Positions 33,617 through 46,638 of a stretch of DNA of 64,000 bases are shown here, piece by piece. The position numbers and the translations under genes were made by a program. How positions within the stretch are numbered: position 1 is the stretch's first letter; each line of letters opens with the position of its first letter. The stretch covers positions 35,805,652 to 35,869,651 of the forward strand of contig JASWHV010000012.1 of assembly GCA_030760725.1 (NCBI GenBank), given 5' to 3'. Below the pieces are notes generated by a model that saw only the letters and a list, made by a program, of their open reading frames with translations, searched no databases and was not told the origin of the DNA. The DNA comes from Neostapfia colusana (lineage: Eukaryota > Streptophyta > Magnoliopsida > Poales > Poaceae).

Positions 33617-35013
33617 CTGCATTCAGATCATTCAAATGATCAGCACATGTGGGTTTAGCTCATACAGCCTATACAATAGTAATGCGAGAATGGGATAAAC
33701 AATACGCATAACAATCACACATATGGATAAAGTATACACTTTATGCACCATATATATCCCTGGACCATGTCATACGATCGAGTTCCAAAGTATTGAACTT
33801 TAGGGGTTTAAAAGTTCATTTCGACCATCGGGGTCACCACGGGATGTTAAGTGTGTTAGCATGCGTAATTCCTCGCTATTGTATTGGACCCAAACATGTA
33901 CTAACTCGAAGTGATATGTCAAATGCATAAACCCTTCGACTCCAACTCGCTGTTTTACAACAGCCACTGGACGCCGAACGGTGAAACTAAGTGTTTCGGT
34001 TGGAATACAGAAATTCCAGAGAGCATTTGGTCTGTCCTGTTTTTGGACAGTACCTTTTCATCTGAGATTTTCATCCCTTTGGATGGAGATTTTGTTCTGG
34101 AACTCTACAGAAAAGTTGTAGAGAACTTCAAAACCTTTCCAGAATGGTATCCCACACCTCCATTGGTTCAACCAATCTTAAGTTATGCCCTGTTCAAGTT
34201 CAGCAAAAATTTCTGCCGAAAACAGGGGAGATTGTTCCTAAGTTTTTGAGATTGAATCTATACTCCCAATTGACTCTTAGTTCAATATAGGAGTTTACTA
34301 ATCCCTAAATGGATTCCTAAACTTCATTTTGACTCTTTTCTTTGAAAATAAACTTTTATGCAGTTGGTACTACGTTTCCTCACCAAAGAAAAATCCTAAA
34401 CCGGTATTCCGGCATATATGTGTCAAATGGTGGAACTAAAGTCGTCACTCACAAACGGTTTCTACACGTCATGCACTAACGTGGTTAATGTACCTGCAGA
34501 AGAACACACAATAATGGTGCACACAATGGTTTTTAACATTACAGGCAGTTCCATATCATATTAAAAACATACGGTCCGTATCATTGCCATACGGATCATC
34601 CTTGAGTCAAGCCACGTCTCAAGGTATATGGTCGTGTTTTCACACCACACGACGGGGAACCCGAATAGAGCGCGAACGGGTCGTCACGGTTGGGAATTTT
34701 ATCAACCCAACAGATGCCACCTACTGCCTCATGACCGTTGAGGCACGCCGATGGCGAGCGCTGCGTATGGCCCTTTGAACATTGAACGTTCAAGAGTTGC
34801 ATACTATCGTGTTGCTTACCACACGATGAGGTATTCTCACTTTTGCCTAAAGCACGCTGGAGATCAGCGTTTTCATATGCTCTCAGGACCATAGAGAGGT
34901 CCAGAGACTCATATTAACTACCGTGCCAAGCCACGGTATATCATTCCATACTATTACTCGTATGGCGAGTTACCGTAATTGATCCGCCTACGGTGGCATA
35001 CCTTACCTCTTAC
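33617..35013 (-). other. Putative leader intron ending at the gag start (element B)
   Basis: On the minus strand CAG then GTAAGAGG (35013) is a strong donor. GAATGCAG ends at 33617, one base before the gag ATG. At 1397 bases it is shorter than in A but has the same ends. No other coding content was recognised in this leader. Confidence 0.45.
34725..34745 (-). promoter_or_regulatory. Leader hairpin TGCCTCA/TGAGGCA (element B)
   Basis: A seven-base stem with a seven-base loop, at the same place as TGCCCTGCAGGGCA in A and C. Both outer arms differ from A/C yet still pair. Flanks (GCCGATGG, CAGCGCT-like) are conserved. Confidence 0.45.
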
Positions 35014-35177
35014 CTGACGTCGGAGCGTCGTTACAGAATGTATAACACATATGTTAGCTTTTCCACCATCATAACTAGTACTATCATAGACCTTATGTGG
35101 GCTTAATGACTAATCCTCACTCGACTACTTCTAAGTTTTCAAAATAAGCTCTTTTCGAGCGTGCTATTCCCAATGGG

Positions 35178-35189
35178 TCTCTGATACCA
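35178..35189 (-). other. Primer-binding site, initiator Met tRNA (element B)
   Basis: The minus strand reads TGGTATCAGAGA, four bases after the 5' LTR end. It matches the initiator Met tRNA primer site except for the last base. Confidence 0.88.
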
Positions 35190-35447
35190 CGGATGTGGGG
35201 ACCACCCCGTGGTTCACCCACTCCAGGATCACATAGGGTGGTGCCGTGCGATGCGGCACCCAACAGCACACACGAAAAGAATAAAGGACAACATACAAAC
35301 TTTTATTTGATATAAAACAGCGGAAGTCTTTTACAAAACCTAATTAACAGTGGAAGTTATATACATCGTTGCTCTCAAACCCTAACTAAGCAAAAGTGCA
35401 GCCGTCCAGCCCGGGGACGCTACACACTAGCAGCATGGAACCGGAGA

Positions 35448-36698
35448 TCACGGCGGCGTGCATGGCTCCAGCTCGGCCGTGTACCCCGACGGGGGCATCG
35501 CCTCGTCCTCGGAACCTTCCTCATAACTCTCACCTGCAAACAGCTCAAATATTGCAACCATGAGCACGAAGGCTCAGCAAGTCTTAACCGTCAACCCTAG
35601 GCATGGAACTCTACGTGCAAGGGTATGTAAGATAGGAAAGGATTTTGCAATAAAGACACGCCTATAAGTTGGTCCTCATTTTCAGTTTTATAGCAGCGGA
35701 TTCATGTGCCTTAGGCAGCCCTCACATCGGAAGTCCACAATCAAACAAGAAACGCTTTCCTCCGATGTGGTGATGCCCAAAGTGGAATGTAAACTTAATT
35801 AGCTCTATATCTGCAGCAATCAAGGTATTTAAGACATTAAGATCAATACAGCATTTTCAGTTGGCTTATTTCACTTCTTACTACGTCACAGCGCAGTGAA
35901 CAAGCGGGTACTCAAATAACCGCGAGGGACGGTGATTGCAATCAAGACACACCCGGATAACACGTCACATACACCCACTTTCAGAAGTGTGATTCCACAC
36001 CCCTTCCTACTCTGTTGTATGCAACAACCTTTCAAAGGCAACCCAAATGCCGAACCGGTCCATCCGTAACGGGTAGGAGGTCCCCGCGTGGAGCGTGACT
36101 GTGCCCACCGGCAGATTTACACCTTGCTACCCTCAACCCACTCCTATTTACGGTTGGGTAAGCCTCGACACCCAGGTTAACCAATTACATCGGTTTCCTG
36201 GTTCCCATATGCCAGTATGCATCCGGTACTGTTCGATACTTGTCCAGCAGGGCCACACACGGACGGTCCTCAACCGACACCAACAGGGCTACGCACGTGA
36301 GACCTCTGCTCACTGCTTCCTATCCCCCCTGCTGCGTCTCATTTTCATAACTCAAGCCATTATCTACCTCTTTTCTTCCCGTGTGATAAGTACTATCTCG
36401 CGAGTAGCTTCCAACCACTCGACTTCTACCGAGATCCTATACATTAGCATGGCATTCTCTACTCGTCAGTTTGTAAACTACCCAACCCTTTATAGGATTT
36501 AAAGAGGCTATGCAAGTGGGGTTTCAATCACCCTAACTCTAATGCAAACATTCAACCTAGACATAAATGGTACAAAGGAAAAACTTTATAAAAGGTACTT
36601 AAGTGCAAACCGGGGCTTGCCTGGTTGCGAGTTAAACGGAAAGTCAGCTTATGGTGGGAGGACGTCCAAGGGCTCCGGCGTATACTCAACTTCGGTCA
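35448..36698 (-). pseudogene. LTR small acidic ORF, element B 5' LTR copy, broken in exon 1
   Basis: Exons 36698-36621 and 35533-35448 on the minus strand. In exon 1 a GAA codon of the 3' LTR copy has become TAA (36651-36649). Exon 2 is unchanged in reading. Confidence 0.38.
35723..35769 (-). ncRNA. Covarying LTR hairpin, element B 5' LTR copy
   Basis: Identical in stem and loop to 25479-25525. Confidence 0.5.
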
Positions 36699-39255
36699 CT
36701 ATTATGAAATGTAATAAAATACATGTATAAGTATTAAGGATTTATAAGAATTGGACTTCTACTCATAGCTACTGCTATTTAAAATCCTTAATTGGCTTTG
36801 GGATTTTTACAGTGGATACTAGACTCTCTAAGGATGATTTGAGCCAAATTTGGAGATATGTCATTGCACGATGTAGTATTTAAAATTCCTACAAGTACAA
36901 TGCTTCTCTAAATTTTGAGCCCAATTCAGGAGCTTTGACATAGCTAATGGTGGAAGAGATGATTAGGGTAAGTCTCCATGGTTCTAACAAAATTTGTTTC
37001 ACCATTTTTGGAGCTACCATCATAGAGAGATGAATTTTTGAACTTAGACAGGAGTTCTGAAAAAGCTGCTGTTTAAATTTGAATTTTCAAATAAAGGCTG
37101 AACTTGAGAAGGTAATTTGACCCAGCAATTTACCTCCAATGAAGCCCAAATTTTTACTGGAGATTAGTATCTATGAAGAGGATTTGCTACCCAAATTTGG
37201 GAATATTTCATAAAGAATTGCTCCTGTAATAAATCCCTAAAAGATTTACTAAAAACAATTCTAAAAAAATTCCTGGGCATTTTCGTAGCCGAAATTTGGT
37301 TTCTCTGTGAAGTACTCCTCATGAGGAATCCAACAAAATTGGTCTCACTCTTTTTGGAGTCTTCTACACAAAGTTATGGCCTTGTAAAGATCAGCTAATT
37401 CCTGGAATTATTTCTCTAATAGAAACTTCAAATAATTGAAACTGGGCCCACTGTTTTAATTCGGGCCAGTCAGATTTTAGCAACACCGGGGGCTACGGGG
37501 TTATTCCCGCGCAGCCGCACCAGATCCGGCGCCACAAGCCGATCCGGTGCCTTCCTGGTGCCACTGACAGGTGGGGCAGGCCCCCACCTTCTTCAACCTC
37601 GCGCCCGGCCGGCCTCCTCGCCGGAGAAGTGACCGTGCCTCGCCGGAACGGCTGTCCCGTGCCTCAAACGGCTCAACCCTCGCCGCTGTGCCTAAAACCC
37701 GACGAGGAACATTTTGGTGAGCTCGGTGGCGGCGCTAACTGGCCGGAAATACCTCCCCAACGGTGGCAGTAACTCGGGCGATTCCGGCGACGTGGTGTTC
37801 GCCCGGCAAGCTCGGAAACCGACCTCGGATGGGTCCTACAGCAACACCGTGACCTGAGGAGCTCGGAACACTACCCTGATCCCTCGGAAAACAGCCGGAA
37901 ACATGACTTCACCGTGCGACCGAAGTGGTTCTTCCCCGCCGTGAGGAAAAACACGAAGAACTCTTCGGACTCTGCATGGATTTGCTTGCCGTTTGCTCGA
38001 GAAGGGTCGTCATGGCTTGGAGAACCTATGCCTAGACTCTTGTGAGCCCCAACCCAATATGGCACTGGAATTTCCTGTTTTCTTTCAACTAGGTTCCGAG
38101 GAACCGCCGGTGACAAACCTTGAATTCCGGCCAACCTAGACGATGACCTAGCTCCAAACCGGGAGGACAGCAAGAAGGGTCGACAACGCACCTAGAACAC
38201 CGGTTAGACGAGCGTGAACGAGCCAGAGGTGGTCGGTCGACGGTGCGGCGTCTTGGCGGCAAGCTGGAAAGTGGAACGATGAACTTAGGCTCAGCTCTCG
38301 GGACCAGCTCGTAGGAACGACAGGGGCTGTCGTCAGAGAGAAACTAGAGGGCCTTGCGCACCTTCCTACGACCTCAACCGGTCGTGACAACGTCGGAGTG
38401 GTGTCGATGATGGACGGCGACGCGGATCAACCGAGCGGCGGCCGAGGCTACGCGAACTGAGCAGGGAACAGGGAAAACACGTGGGTGAACGGCCGAGAGA
38501 GCAAGGGGGGTTGTGCTGGGACTGTGGCACGCGCGGACGATCAAGAAGGCGGCAGAAACAGGAGGTGGCGCGGCACACCTCGGGCGGGGGTCAGAGACGG
38601 GAGCTGTCGCGCCCCTGCTGTTCGACCGAATGGAGCAAAGGCGGTAGCTCCTGTGGGTGGCTGACAAATGGGCCCCACCTCCCCTCTTTGTTTAATCAAC
38701 TTTTTCCTGATTTTTTCCCACCAGCAACTCAACATTAAAGACTTGACTTCAACCCCATGTCATAGTTTGAATTTGGTGAATTCAAATAGTTTGAATTCGG
38801 GTGTGAAAATTGGATGTGGATTGATCATTTGAATTTCAAAAGGAGTTTGAATTCTCCACTTTGTATTGCCTCAAAAATATAGCAAACCAGCTCCAAAGTT
38901 CCCAATTTTTGGCATGGCTGCTTATTAAAAGGTGGAGAACACCTTTGTAAAACCAAATTTTCAAATTGAGGGAATTGGAATTTGAAACTGAATTTGAAAT
39001 TAAGATTAGAGGGCTTCTCCTTTTAATCCCAAACAAATATTAAAACCTCTCCAAATGAGCTGAAATTTGGAAGGTTGAATATTTGGACTATAAAGATCCA
39101 AGTTGTGCATTTAGATCCCCATGTTTGGAAGTTTTGGGAAGTCTAAACCCTCACTTTGAACTCACACTTATTATAATCAAAGTTTTAAATTCCCCTCATT
39201 TTTCATAAGTGTATATGAGCTGGATTTTCTTGCTACCACTTCTGGGGATTTTACA

Positions 39256-39260
39256 GTTTG
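39256..39260. repeat. Target-site duplication GTTTG, right copy (B)
   Basis: GTTTG after B's TTTTACA end. C LTR sequence resumes with GTTATGCAAG at 39261, exactly as in LTR2. Confidence 0.93.
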
Positions 39261-42107
39261 GTTATGCAAGTGGAGTATAAAACATCCTTGACCTAATGCA
39301 CATACAAACTTTGACCAATAGTAGTGAACAAAGGGAAAACTTTTAAAACAACTTAAGTGGAAACCGGGGCTTGCCTTGGTTTTGCAGGTGACTAAAGTCA
39401 GATGATATGAAGTTAGTTGCTGATGACTTGAAGTTCACTTCCTGACCTTCTTGCTCCTTAATCCAAGCTTAATTCCTCCTTCTTCACTTTCCACGTTTAC
39501 TCACTACACGTTATGAATATGCATACATGTTTAATTATAAAACTTTTGCTAACCAGTGCTAAATACAAGTTTTAAAACTGGAACTCTGCTTAAGAATTTA
39601 ACATGAAACTGGTGCTAGTGGTTTGGGTTTGTGTTTAAGTACTAGGATCAAGTGATAAGTGGGGTTTCATCACTTGGGTGGGGATTAGCTAATGAGGTTG
39701 GACAGGACATAATGATCCAGGGCACCAGTGGAGCTGGAAACTTTCTTGTGAGTTCCTTGTCACAAGAAGGCCCTCTGGACCAAAATTCAGAATATTTCAC
39801 TAAGTAGATCACCCAGAACAATTCCCTAAGCATTTATCCAAACAGGAATTAATTCGTAATAAATTTGCACTTTCATGCAAATTTAAGTGAACTATAATTT
39901 CATACATAGCTCAGGGAGTACGCACGAATTTTCCTAGGGTTTTTGGAGCTAAGGAATGCCCTGAACTGAATTTCCAAGTTTTGTAAATGTCCTGAAAATG
40001 TTTCTGTATTCATTTGAATACAGAAACTTGAAACCAGAATTACCAAAACCAAATCAACTCCAAATGATTTGAATCTTTTACAGGAGTCTCCTAACATCCA
40101 AGAGAATATCCTGGCAAAATTTGGGGATTTTTGGATGAACCAAACTCCCTCTAAAATTCTTTTGCTGAAAAGCTTTAAAGAATTTTCCAGAATTTCCTAT
40201 TGGTTTTACTGCATATTGGGTTGCATATTTGTATAGAGTTTTTCATCCTGAATCCAACCCAATTTGAATCACTAAATTTGGAGCTTCCTAGTAAAAGTTA
40301 TGAGGTTCTAAAGTTTGAACTAAATCTGGAATTCAAATTAATTCGGGAAATGTTCAAACTCTGCCTGTGGGTCCACCCTACACGTGTCAGCCGCCGGAAT
40401 CACGCCACACGGGGCCACAGATCATTTCCCGCGTTGTCGCAAAGGATCCCGGGGCCGCAGCTGATCGGGGATTTAATTTTTCCGGCACTGACACGTGGGA
40501 CCCGCCGGTCGTGTTCTTCCCCGAGCCGTTTTCTTCTTCCCGCGCCGCCCCCTCGCCGGAAACTCGTCGGGGCTCACCGGAGTCGGCTCCCCGGCCGTCT
40601 CCCGGCTCGATACTTGCCGCCTAAGGGTTTTTAGGGACGAGCAATCCACTGGTGCATTGATCTCGGACCGCTGGTGACCGGAAACCGGTCGGCGCCGTGC
40701 GCACCTTTCGGTACAGCCTCGGCGCCGTGGCCCGAGCACCCTAGCCCGCCAAACGTTCGGCGGATCCGCTCTAAAGCACCAGTGGAGATCAGGCAAGTTC
40801 GGCACGGCCTCAAACGGGCTAGGAAATGGCGGCAACCTGGTTGTCACCGTGCGCCCGCGCGTTCTCGCCATGGCCGCCGATGGACGAACTCGAAATTAGC
40901 TGCCCCTTCTCACTGCTAAGCTATAGTTGCGAAGGAAAAAGGTTCCCTATCCTCTCTAGCTTCTGTGTGCGCAAAATGAATAACTTTAACCGAGAATTAA
41001 GCGTCGATTTCTGAAACTCTTACCCGCGGGTAGGTTTTCCTCGTCCGAGAGGAAAACATGAAATTCCCGAGCTATGTTGCACGGCTCGAGCTGAAACTCG
41101 GGGGAGAGCAGCGTGAAGTCCCGGCGCGTCTCAGCGGGTGCTTGCTCGGCCGTGAAAAGCCTCGGTATGAGCTGCCCACGGTGACCCGAGTTGCCTTTTC
41201 GCCAGTGAGCTTCAGTACCTCGCGTTGATCGTTGAATTGGGTGCCCCACAAGCCAGGAATGTCGGGGCCGAGCTGTGAAGGATCTTTTACACTCACTAGC
41301 GCTCCCTTTTTGTGTGGACGGCTCGAGCAACCGGGCGTGCGAGCTGGTGAGCAACTGAAGGAACCAGAGGCGTCGCCGGCGGCTGCTTTTCGGGCGCGGA
41401 AGCAGAAGAAAGCCGCAAGCACGAGTGAAGAACTTCGTGTTTGCCTCGGTGGGAAGGATAGGCGCCGGGTGAACCGCCTCCCGCGCCCGTGCGTGGGGGG
41501 GGGGCAGCTCGAGCAGGAGGTGGCGGTAGCGCCCTCGGCGACGTTCGGTGCAGACCCCGTGGTGATCGAGTCAAAACAGATAAGTGACTTAGGCAGTAAG
41601 TTATTCCCCTCACTCTATGACAATTGGGGCCCACAGCTCCTCTCCCAAATATCTCCAACCTTTGAAACCTTGTAAATTCAGCTGTGATGGATCCAAATTC
41701 AAAGGCCATTTTGCCATTTGACAATTTGTGCCACAGTTTCAAGTTTAATTTCAAATTTGGGTGAAATTTACAAGTCCTTTGGATATTTCTATCAAAGCAC
41801 CTCCAAATTTGCTCAAAACTTGGCCCTCTCATAATATGGACTTGAGGAATTCAAATATGTCCTCTGATCTTTGAGTTGGCCATTGCAAATACAACTTTTT
41901 AAACAACAGTTTGAATTCCCTCTTTTGAAAATGCCCTTCTTCCTTTTGAAGTGACTCTCTTAATTCAAACTGAATTCGAAGTTTTATTGCACACCTCAAC
42001 AATTTCATGAGTAACACAAAAGTTTTTGTAAGTCCCATTTCTTGTATATAAACTCAACTTTTATTCATAGCTCAAGTTTTCTTTTTACATGTTTTGGGAC
42101 TTTTACA
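39261..42107 (-). repeat. C array LTR1, right part
   Basis: Continuation of 23669-24949 (4128 bp in total), ending CTTTTACA at 42107. It contains the diverged exon-1-like block, A/T-rich DNA and a GC-rich island (about 40370-41580). Open frames in the island are short and overlap on both strands; I call none of them genes. Confidence 0.92.
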
Positions 42108-42120
42108 TTCCTCCCCCCTT
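42108..42120 (-). other. Polypurine tract, first C internal region
   Basis: The minus strand reads AAGGGGGGAGGAA directly before the LTR start TGTAAAAG. The second copy is at 52319-52331. Confidence 0.82.
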
Positions 42121-42172
42121 AAAAAGAATCTCGTCCCGAGATTCAAGATTAAGGACAATGTGGGGAGGATGA

Positions 42173-45100
42173 CTACCGAACATAAGCCTCTAATAGCTCC
42201 GGATGACTGCGCTGCAAATACTCCTCGCTTTCCCATGTAGCTTCCTCCGACGTGTGATTTTCCCATAGCACTTTGAAACATCGCAACGTCCGATTTCTTG
42301 TCTCGCGAGTCTTCTCATCAATTATCCGGGTTGGTCGCTCAACATACGTAAGGTCCGGCTTCAAATCTGCTATGCCCTCCGTGAGAATCTCCGTTGGAAC
42401 TTTCAAACACTTCCGCAACTGAGATATGTGGAAGACGTTATGAACTCCGGCTAAGGCTGCCGGCAGCTCCAAACGGTATGCCACGGGTCCACACCTTTCA
42501 ATGACAATGAAGGGACCGATAAAACGTGGAGCTAATTTTCGTTTCACTCCAAATCGGTGAATGCCCTTCATAGGAGATACGCGGAGGTACACGTGGTCCC
42601 CAACATGGAAATCCAGAGGACGACGTCTCCTATCAGCATAGCTCTTTTGTCTGGACTGAGCGGCTTTCAGATTTGCTTGAATAAGCCTTACCCGCTCTTC
42701 AGCTTCATTTACGAGATCCACCCCGTAAATCACTCTCTCGCCGGATTCACACCAGTTCAAGGGTGTGCGGCACTTCTGGCCGTAGAGAGCTTCATACGGC
42801 GCCATTTTGATACTTGATTGATACCCGTTGTTATATGAGAACTCTACCAACAGTAAGTGATCATCCCAGCTCTTACCGTGTGGATGGCACATGCTCTCAG
42901 CATATCTTCATGTATTTGATTCACCCTCTCTGTTTGCCCATCGGTTTGAGGGTGATACGCGGAGCTTCGAATCAATTTGGTTCCCAAGGATGCATGTAGA
43001 TTCTCCCATAAACGAGCAACAAACAACGCGCCTCGATCGGAGATGATTGTCCGGGGGACTCCATGTAGGCACAAGATCCGTGCTATGTATAACTCCGCAT
43101 ACTGCTTGGCGGTGTATCTGGTATCCACGGGGATGAAGCGTGCCGATTTGGTCAACCGGTCCACGATTACCCAAATCGAGTCATGGTAGTGGGAGGTCAT
43201 CGGCAACCCAACGATGAAATGCATACTCAAGTCTTCCCACTTCCATGCCGGTATTTGTAGCGGTTGCAGCAGGCCCGACTTCTTCACAAGGTCGGCCTTA
43301 ACTCTTCGACGCGTGTCACATTCTGAAACGTATTTTGCAACTTCACGTTTCATACGTGTCCACCAAAACTTCTTCCGGAGGTCTTGGTACATTTTATTGC
43401 TGCCAGGATGAATAGAAAATTTGGATAAGTGAGCCTCATACAAAATATTCTTCCGCAGCCTCATATCACGGGGTACGACTATCCGGTCCTTGAACCATAG
43501 GGTGTCTTCATGATCTAACCGGAAACATTTCATCTCCCCGTTCTTCAACCTCCTTTTGATATGAGCCATGCCCTTGTCTTTCTTTTGAGCTTCCATAACC
43601 TCCTCTCTTATTGTGGGTATGAGAGCTAGATTATGTAGAGCTCCATATGGAACCAAGTAGAGGCTTGGCTCTTCCTCTTCAATCGGCGCAATGGTCAAGT
43701 TATTAATATGAGACTTCCGGCCGAGTGCATCGGCAACCACATTTGCCTTGCCTGGATGATAATGAATTTCAATCTCATAGTCCTTGATCAGCTCCAACCA
43801 TCACCGTTGTCGCATATTCAACTCTTTCTGAGTGAATATGTACTTCAAGCTTTTGTGGTCGGTGTAGAGATGAACCAGATTTCCCAATAGGTAATGTCTC
43901 CACATCTTCAAAGCTAGTACCACGGCGGCAAGCTTGAGATCATGAGTTCGATAATGTTGCTCATGATTCCGTAATTGTCGTGATACATATGCGACCACAC
44001 GTCCTCCTTGCATGAGTACACAACCAAGCCCGATGCCAGACGCATCACAATAAACATCAAAAGGCTTGGTTGTATCCGGTTGAGCCAGAACCGGGGCTGT
44101 TGTGAGGTGTTTCACCAACGCTTGAAAAGCTTCCTCACAGGGCTTGCTCCAATCATACTTGATGCCCTTCTTCAGTAGCTCCGTCATTGGTTTGGAGATT
44201 TTTGAGAAGCTTGGGATGAACCTCCGATAATAACCCGCCAAACCCAAGAAGCTACGAACTTCATGGACTGATGTTGGAGACTTCCATTTCAGCACTTGTT
44301 CAATCTTTCTTGGATCAAGAGCAATGCCTTCTGCTGAAATAATGTGCCCAAGAAATGGCACTTGGTTGATTCAGAATTCACATTTACTAAACTTTGCATC
44401 GAGCTTATGATCCCTCAGTCGTTGGAGCACAATATGCAAATGTTTAGCGTGTTCCTCTTCTGATTTGGAATAGACAAAGATGTTGTCGATGAACACCACG
44501 ACGAACTGATCCAGCTCCGGCATGAACACCGAGTTCATAAGATACATGAAGTGAGCCGGAGCATTGGTCAACCCAAATGACATGACAAGATACTCATAGA
44601 GTCCGTATCTTGTCGAGAATGCTGTTTTCGGGATATCTTCCGCTCGAATCTTAATTTGATGATATCCTGACCTTAAGTCCATCTTGGGGAAGACCTTAGC
44701 ACCCACCAGCTGATCGAAGAGGATATCAATTCTTGGTAGTGGATACTTGTTCTTTATCGTCACAGCATTCAAAGGACGATAATCGACGCATAGCCTCAGC
44801 GTCTCATCCTTCTTCTTCACAAATAAAGCTGAGCAACCCCATGGTGATGAACTTGGACGAATAAACCCCTTGTCCATCAGATCCTTGAGTTGCTCCTTCA
44901 GTTCTGCTAGTTCATTCGGAGCCATTTTGTATGGTCTAAGAGAGATTGGCGTGGTTCCCGGTATCAACTCTATTTTGAACTCCACCTCGCGCTCAGGTGG
45001 TAGGCCTGGAAGATCTCCGGGAAACACGTCCAGATATTCACGGACTACCGGAATATCTTCTAACTTGCACGCCTCGGCATTACATACTTCCGGGTCATTG

Positions 45101-46637
45101 GAAACCGCTTCGCCGAGATACAATGTTTGACGTCCGTGAAGTGGAGAGTCCAAGTGAACGCTTCTGTTCTCGATGTCCAGAACAACCTTATGGAACGTCA
45201 ACCATGATATTCCCAATATGGCATTGATTCCTTGGTCTTAGAGAATGATGAGGGTGGTAGGATAAATTTTCCACCCAAGCAAAGTGGTGCTCGAGAAACG
45301 ACTTCATTAGTTGATATGTCTCCACCTGGCGAATGAATATGGTAAGAACCTTTTGTGATAGTTGTGGAGATCTGATTCCGGATCACCGTCGCCCTGCTAA
45401 TTAAGTTATGTGTCGCAGCAGAGTCGAATAAAATGACAACCGAGTTGTCATTTAAGGTGAACCTGCCGGCAAGAACAGGTCCTCCCTTTGGCAGATCGTC
45501 GACTGACACATAATTGACTGTTCCCACTTTGGACATATCTTTTGTTTGCTGCCCAAGATCACACTGTGAAACTGGACCCGCAGACACAATGTTGCTGCTC
45601 GGTTCAGTTGCTTCATTGACGTTGAGCTCATTGTCAACGTGAAGTGGGACCGCACTTGGTTCAGCTGAGAAATCACCTTGTTCATCTTCAACCTCTTGAG
45701 GGCAATAATATTCTGGTGCACTTTGTTGATACTGAGGTGCATGAGAAACAAGTTGCTGCTGCGGTGGAGGTGAATAAGACCTCTGTGGAGTAGAAGAGTC
45801 GTCACACTCGCAGAATGATTGCACCTCTTGTGGAATCTCTCGACCGGAAGGTGAACGGATTACCAACCGATACTTTTGAGGCAGATAATTGCATTCATTC
45901 TGTGATGAGTCCCTCCCCCTCTTTTCTTTGAGGTAGAGATTGGAATAATATTCCTGAGTGATAGCACAGCTCACAAACTCATCAAAATTCTCTTGGCTAA
46001 CTTGAGCCAATTCACATCATAGCCTAGCGGTCAGCCCTCGGTAAAAGTGATAACCCTTCATGGCTGGTGACTTCACATAGTCAGGGACATATTAAGCTAA
46101 GCGATTGAATTCCTTCGCATACTCAATAACACTCATGTCACCTTGGTTTAGGTTCCAGAATTCATCATGGCTTGTTTGCATTATGCCCGCAGGGATGAAA
46201 CGAGCACGAAATGCAGCATGGAACTCCGCCCATGTGACACGATGCCCTGCTGGTTGGACAGCAAGGTATTCTGTCCACCATGCTCCAGCAAAACCGTGAA
46301 GCTCCTGAGCGGCATATAGAGTCTTCGAGAATTCATCACATTGGATCAACCCAAACTTGGACTCAATGACACGTAACCAGTGATTTGCTTCACAATGGTC
46401 AGCCGCCTCAGAGAATACCGGCGGTTGTGTCGCCAAGAAATCCAGATACGTGCTCGGGGTTGGCATGTGATGCTTAGCTTCTCTATTTATGCCTTGTTGA
46501 ACCAAAGTTTGGAGAGTTTAATTCATCTTTGCCATAATTTCATCCAATCCGGTTGGCGATGGCTCTTGTGATGAAGTCGAGTCATTCCCACCTTGACTTG
46601 AACCTCCAATCTCCATTGGAGAGTGTGCGCGTACCCT
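42173..46637 (-). pseudogene. gag-pol: Gag-pol of the first C internal region, inactivated
   Basis: Same domain order as B: gag, protease-like (DSAATHN), RT, RNase H, integrase, chromodomain ending at 42173. There is no CCHC zinc knuckle where A and B have one; an acidic, Asn/Gln-rich linker is there instead. The gag start codon is AGG (46637-46635). Other lesions are: TAA at 46094-46092, TGA near 46020, a one-base loss near 45265 with TAA after it, TGA at 43800-43798, and a frame break near 42870. RT FIDD is FIDN (codon 44484-44482), the integrase finger has Cys changed to Arg (CDTRRR), and MDFI is MHFI. Several of these recur in the second C copy. Confidence 0.9.
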
Positions 46638-46638
46638 A

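Larger units (their letters stand above)
24950..39255 (-). mobile_element. Element B: nearly intact Tekay-type Ty3/gypsy chromovirus
   Basis: Complete 14.3 kb element in minus orientation. LTRs are 24950-29012 (3', 4063 bp) and 35194-39255 (5', 4062 bp), with duplication GTTTG, an initiator-Met primer site, a leader, a 1512-codon gag-pol with one stop, and a polypurine tract. Over the first 460 bases of the two LTRs I count five differences, all transitions. It is inserted in LTR1 of the C array, so it is younger than C. Confidence 0.96.
35194..39255 (-). repeat. Element B 5' LTR
   Basis: Same sequence as 24950-29012 with sparse differences, mostly transitions. The GC-rich island lies at about 37480-38690. 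It contains no gene beyond the exon pair listed separately. Confidence 0.95.

Noticed and set aside
40200..41675. Runs of 60-150 codon frames in the GC-rich LTR islands as host genes
   Set aside because: They occur on both strands, overlap each other, lack domains, and are frame-shifted between LTR copies. GC content explains their openness.
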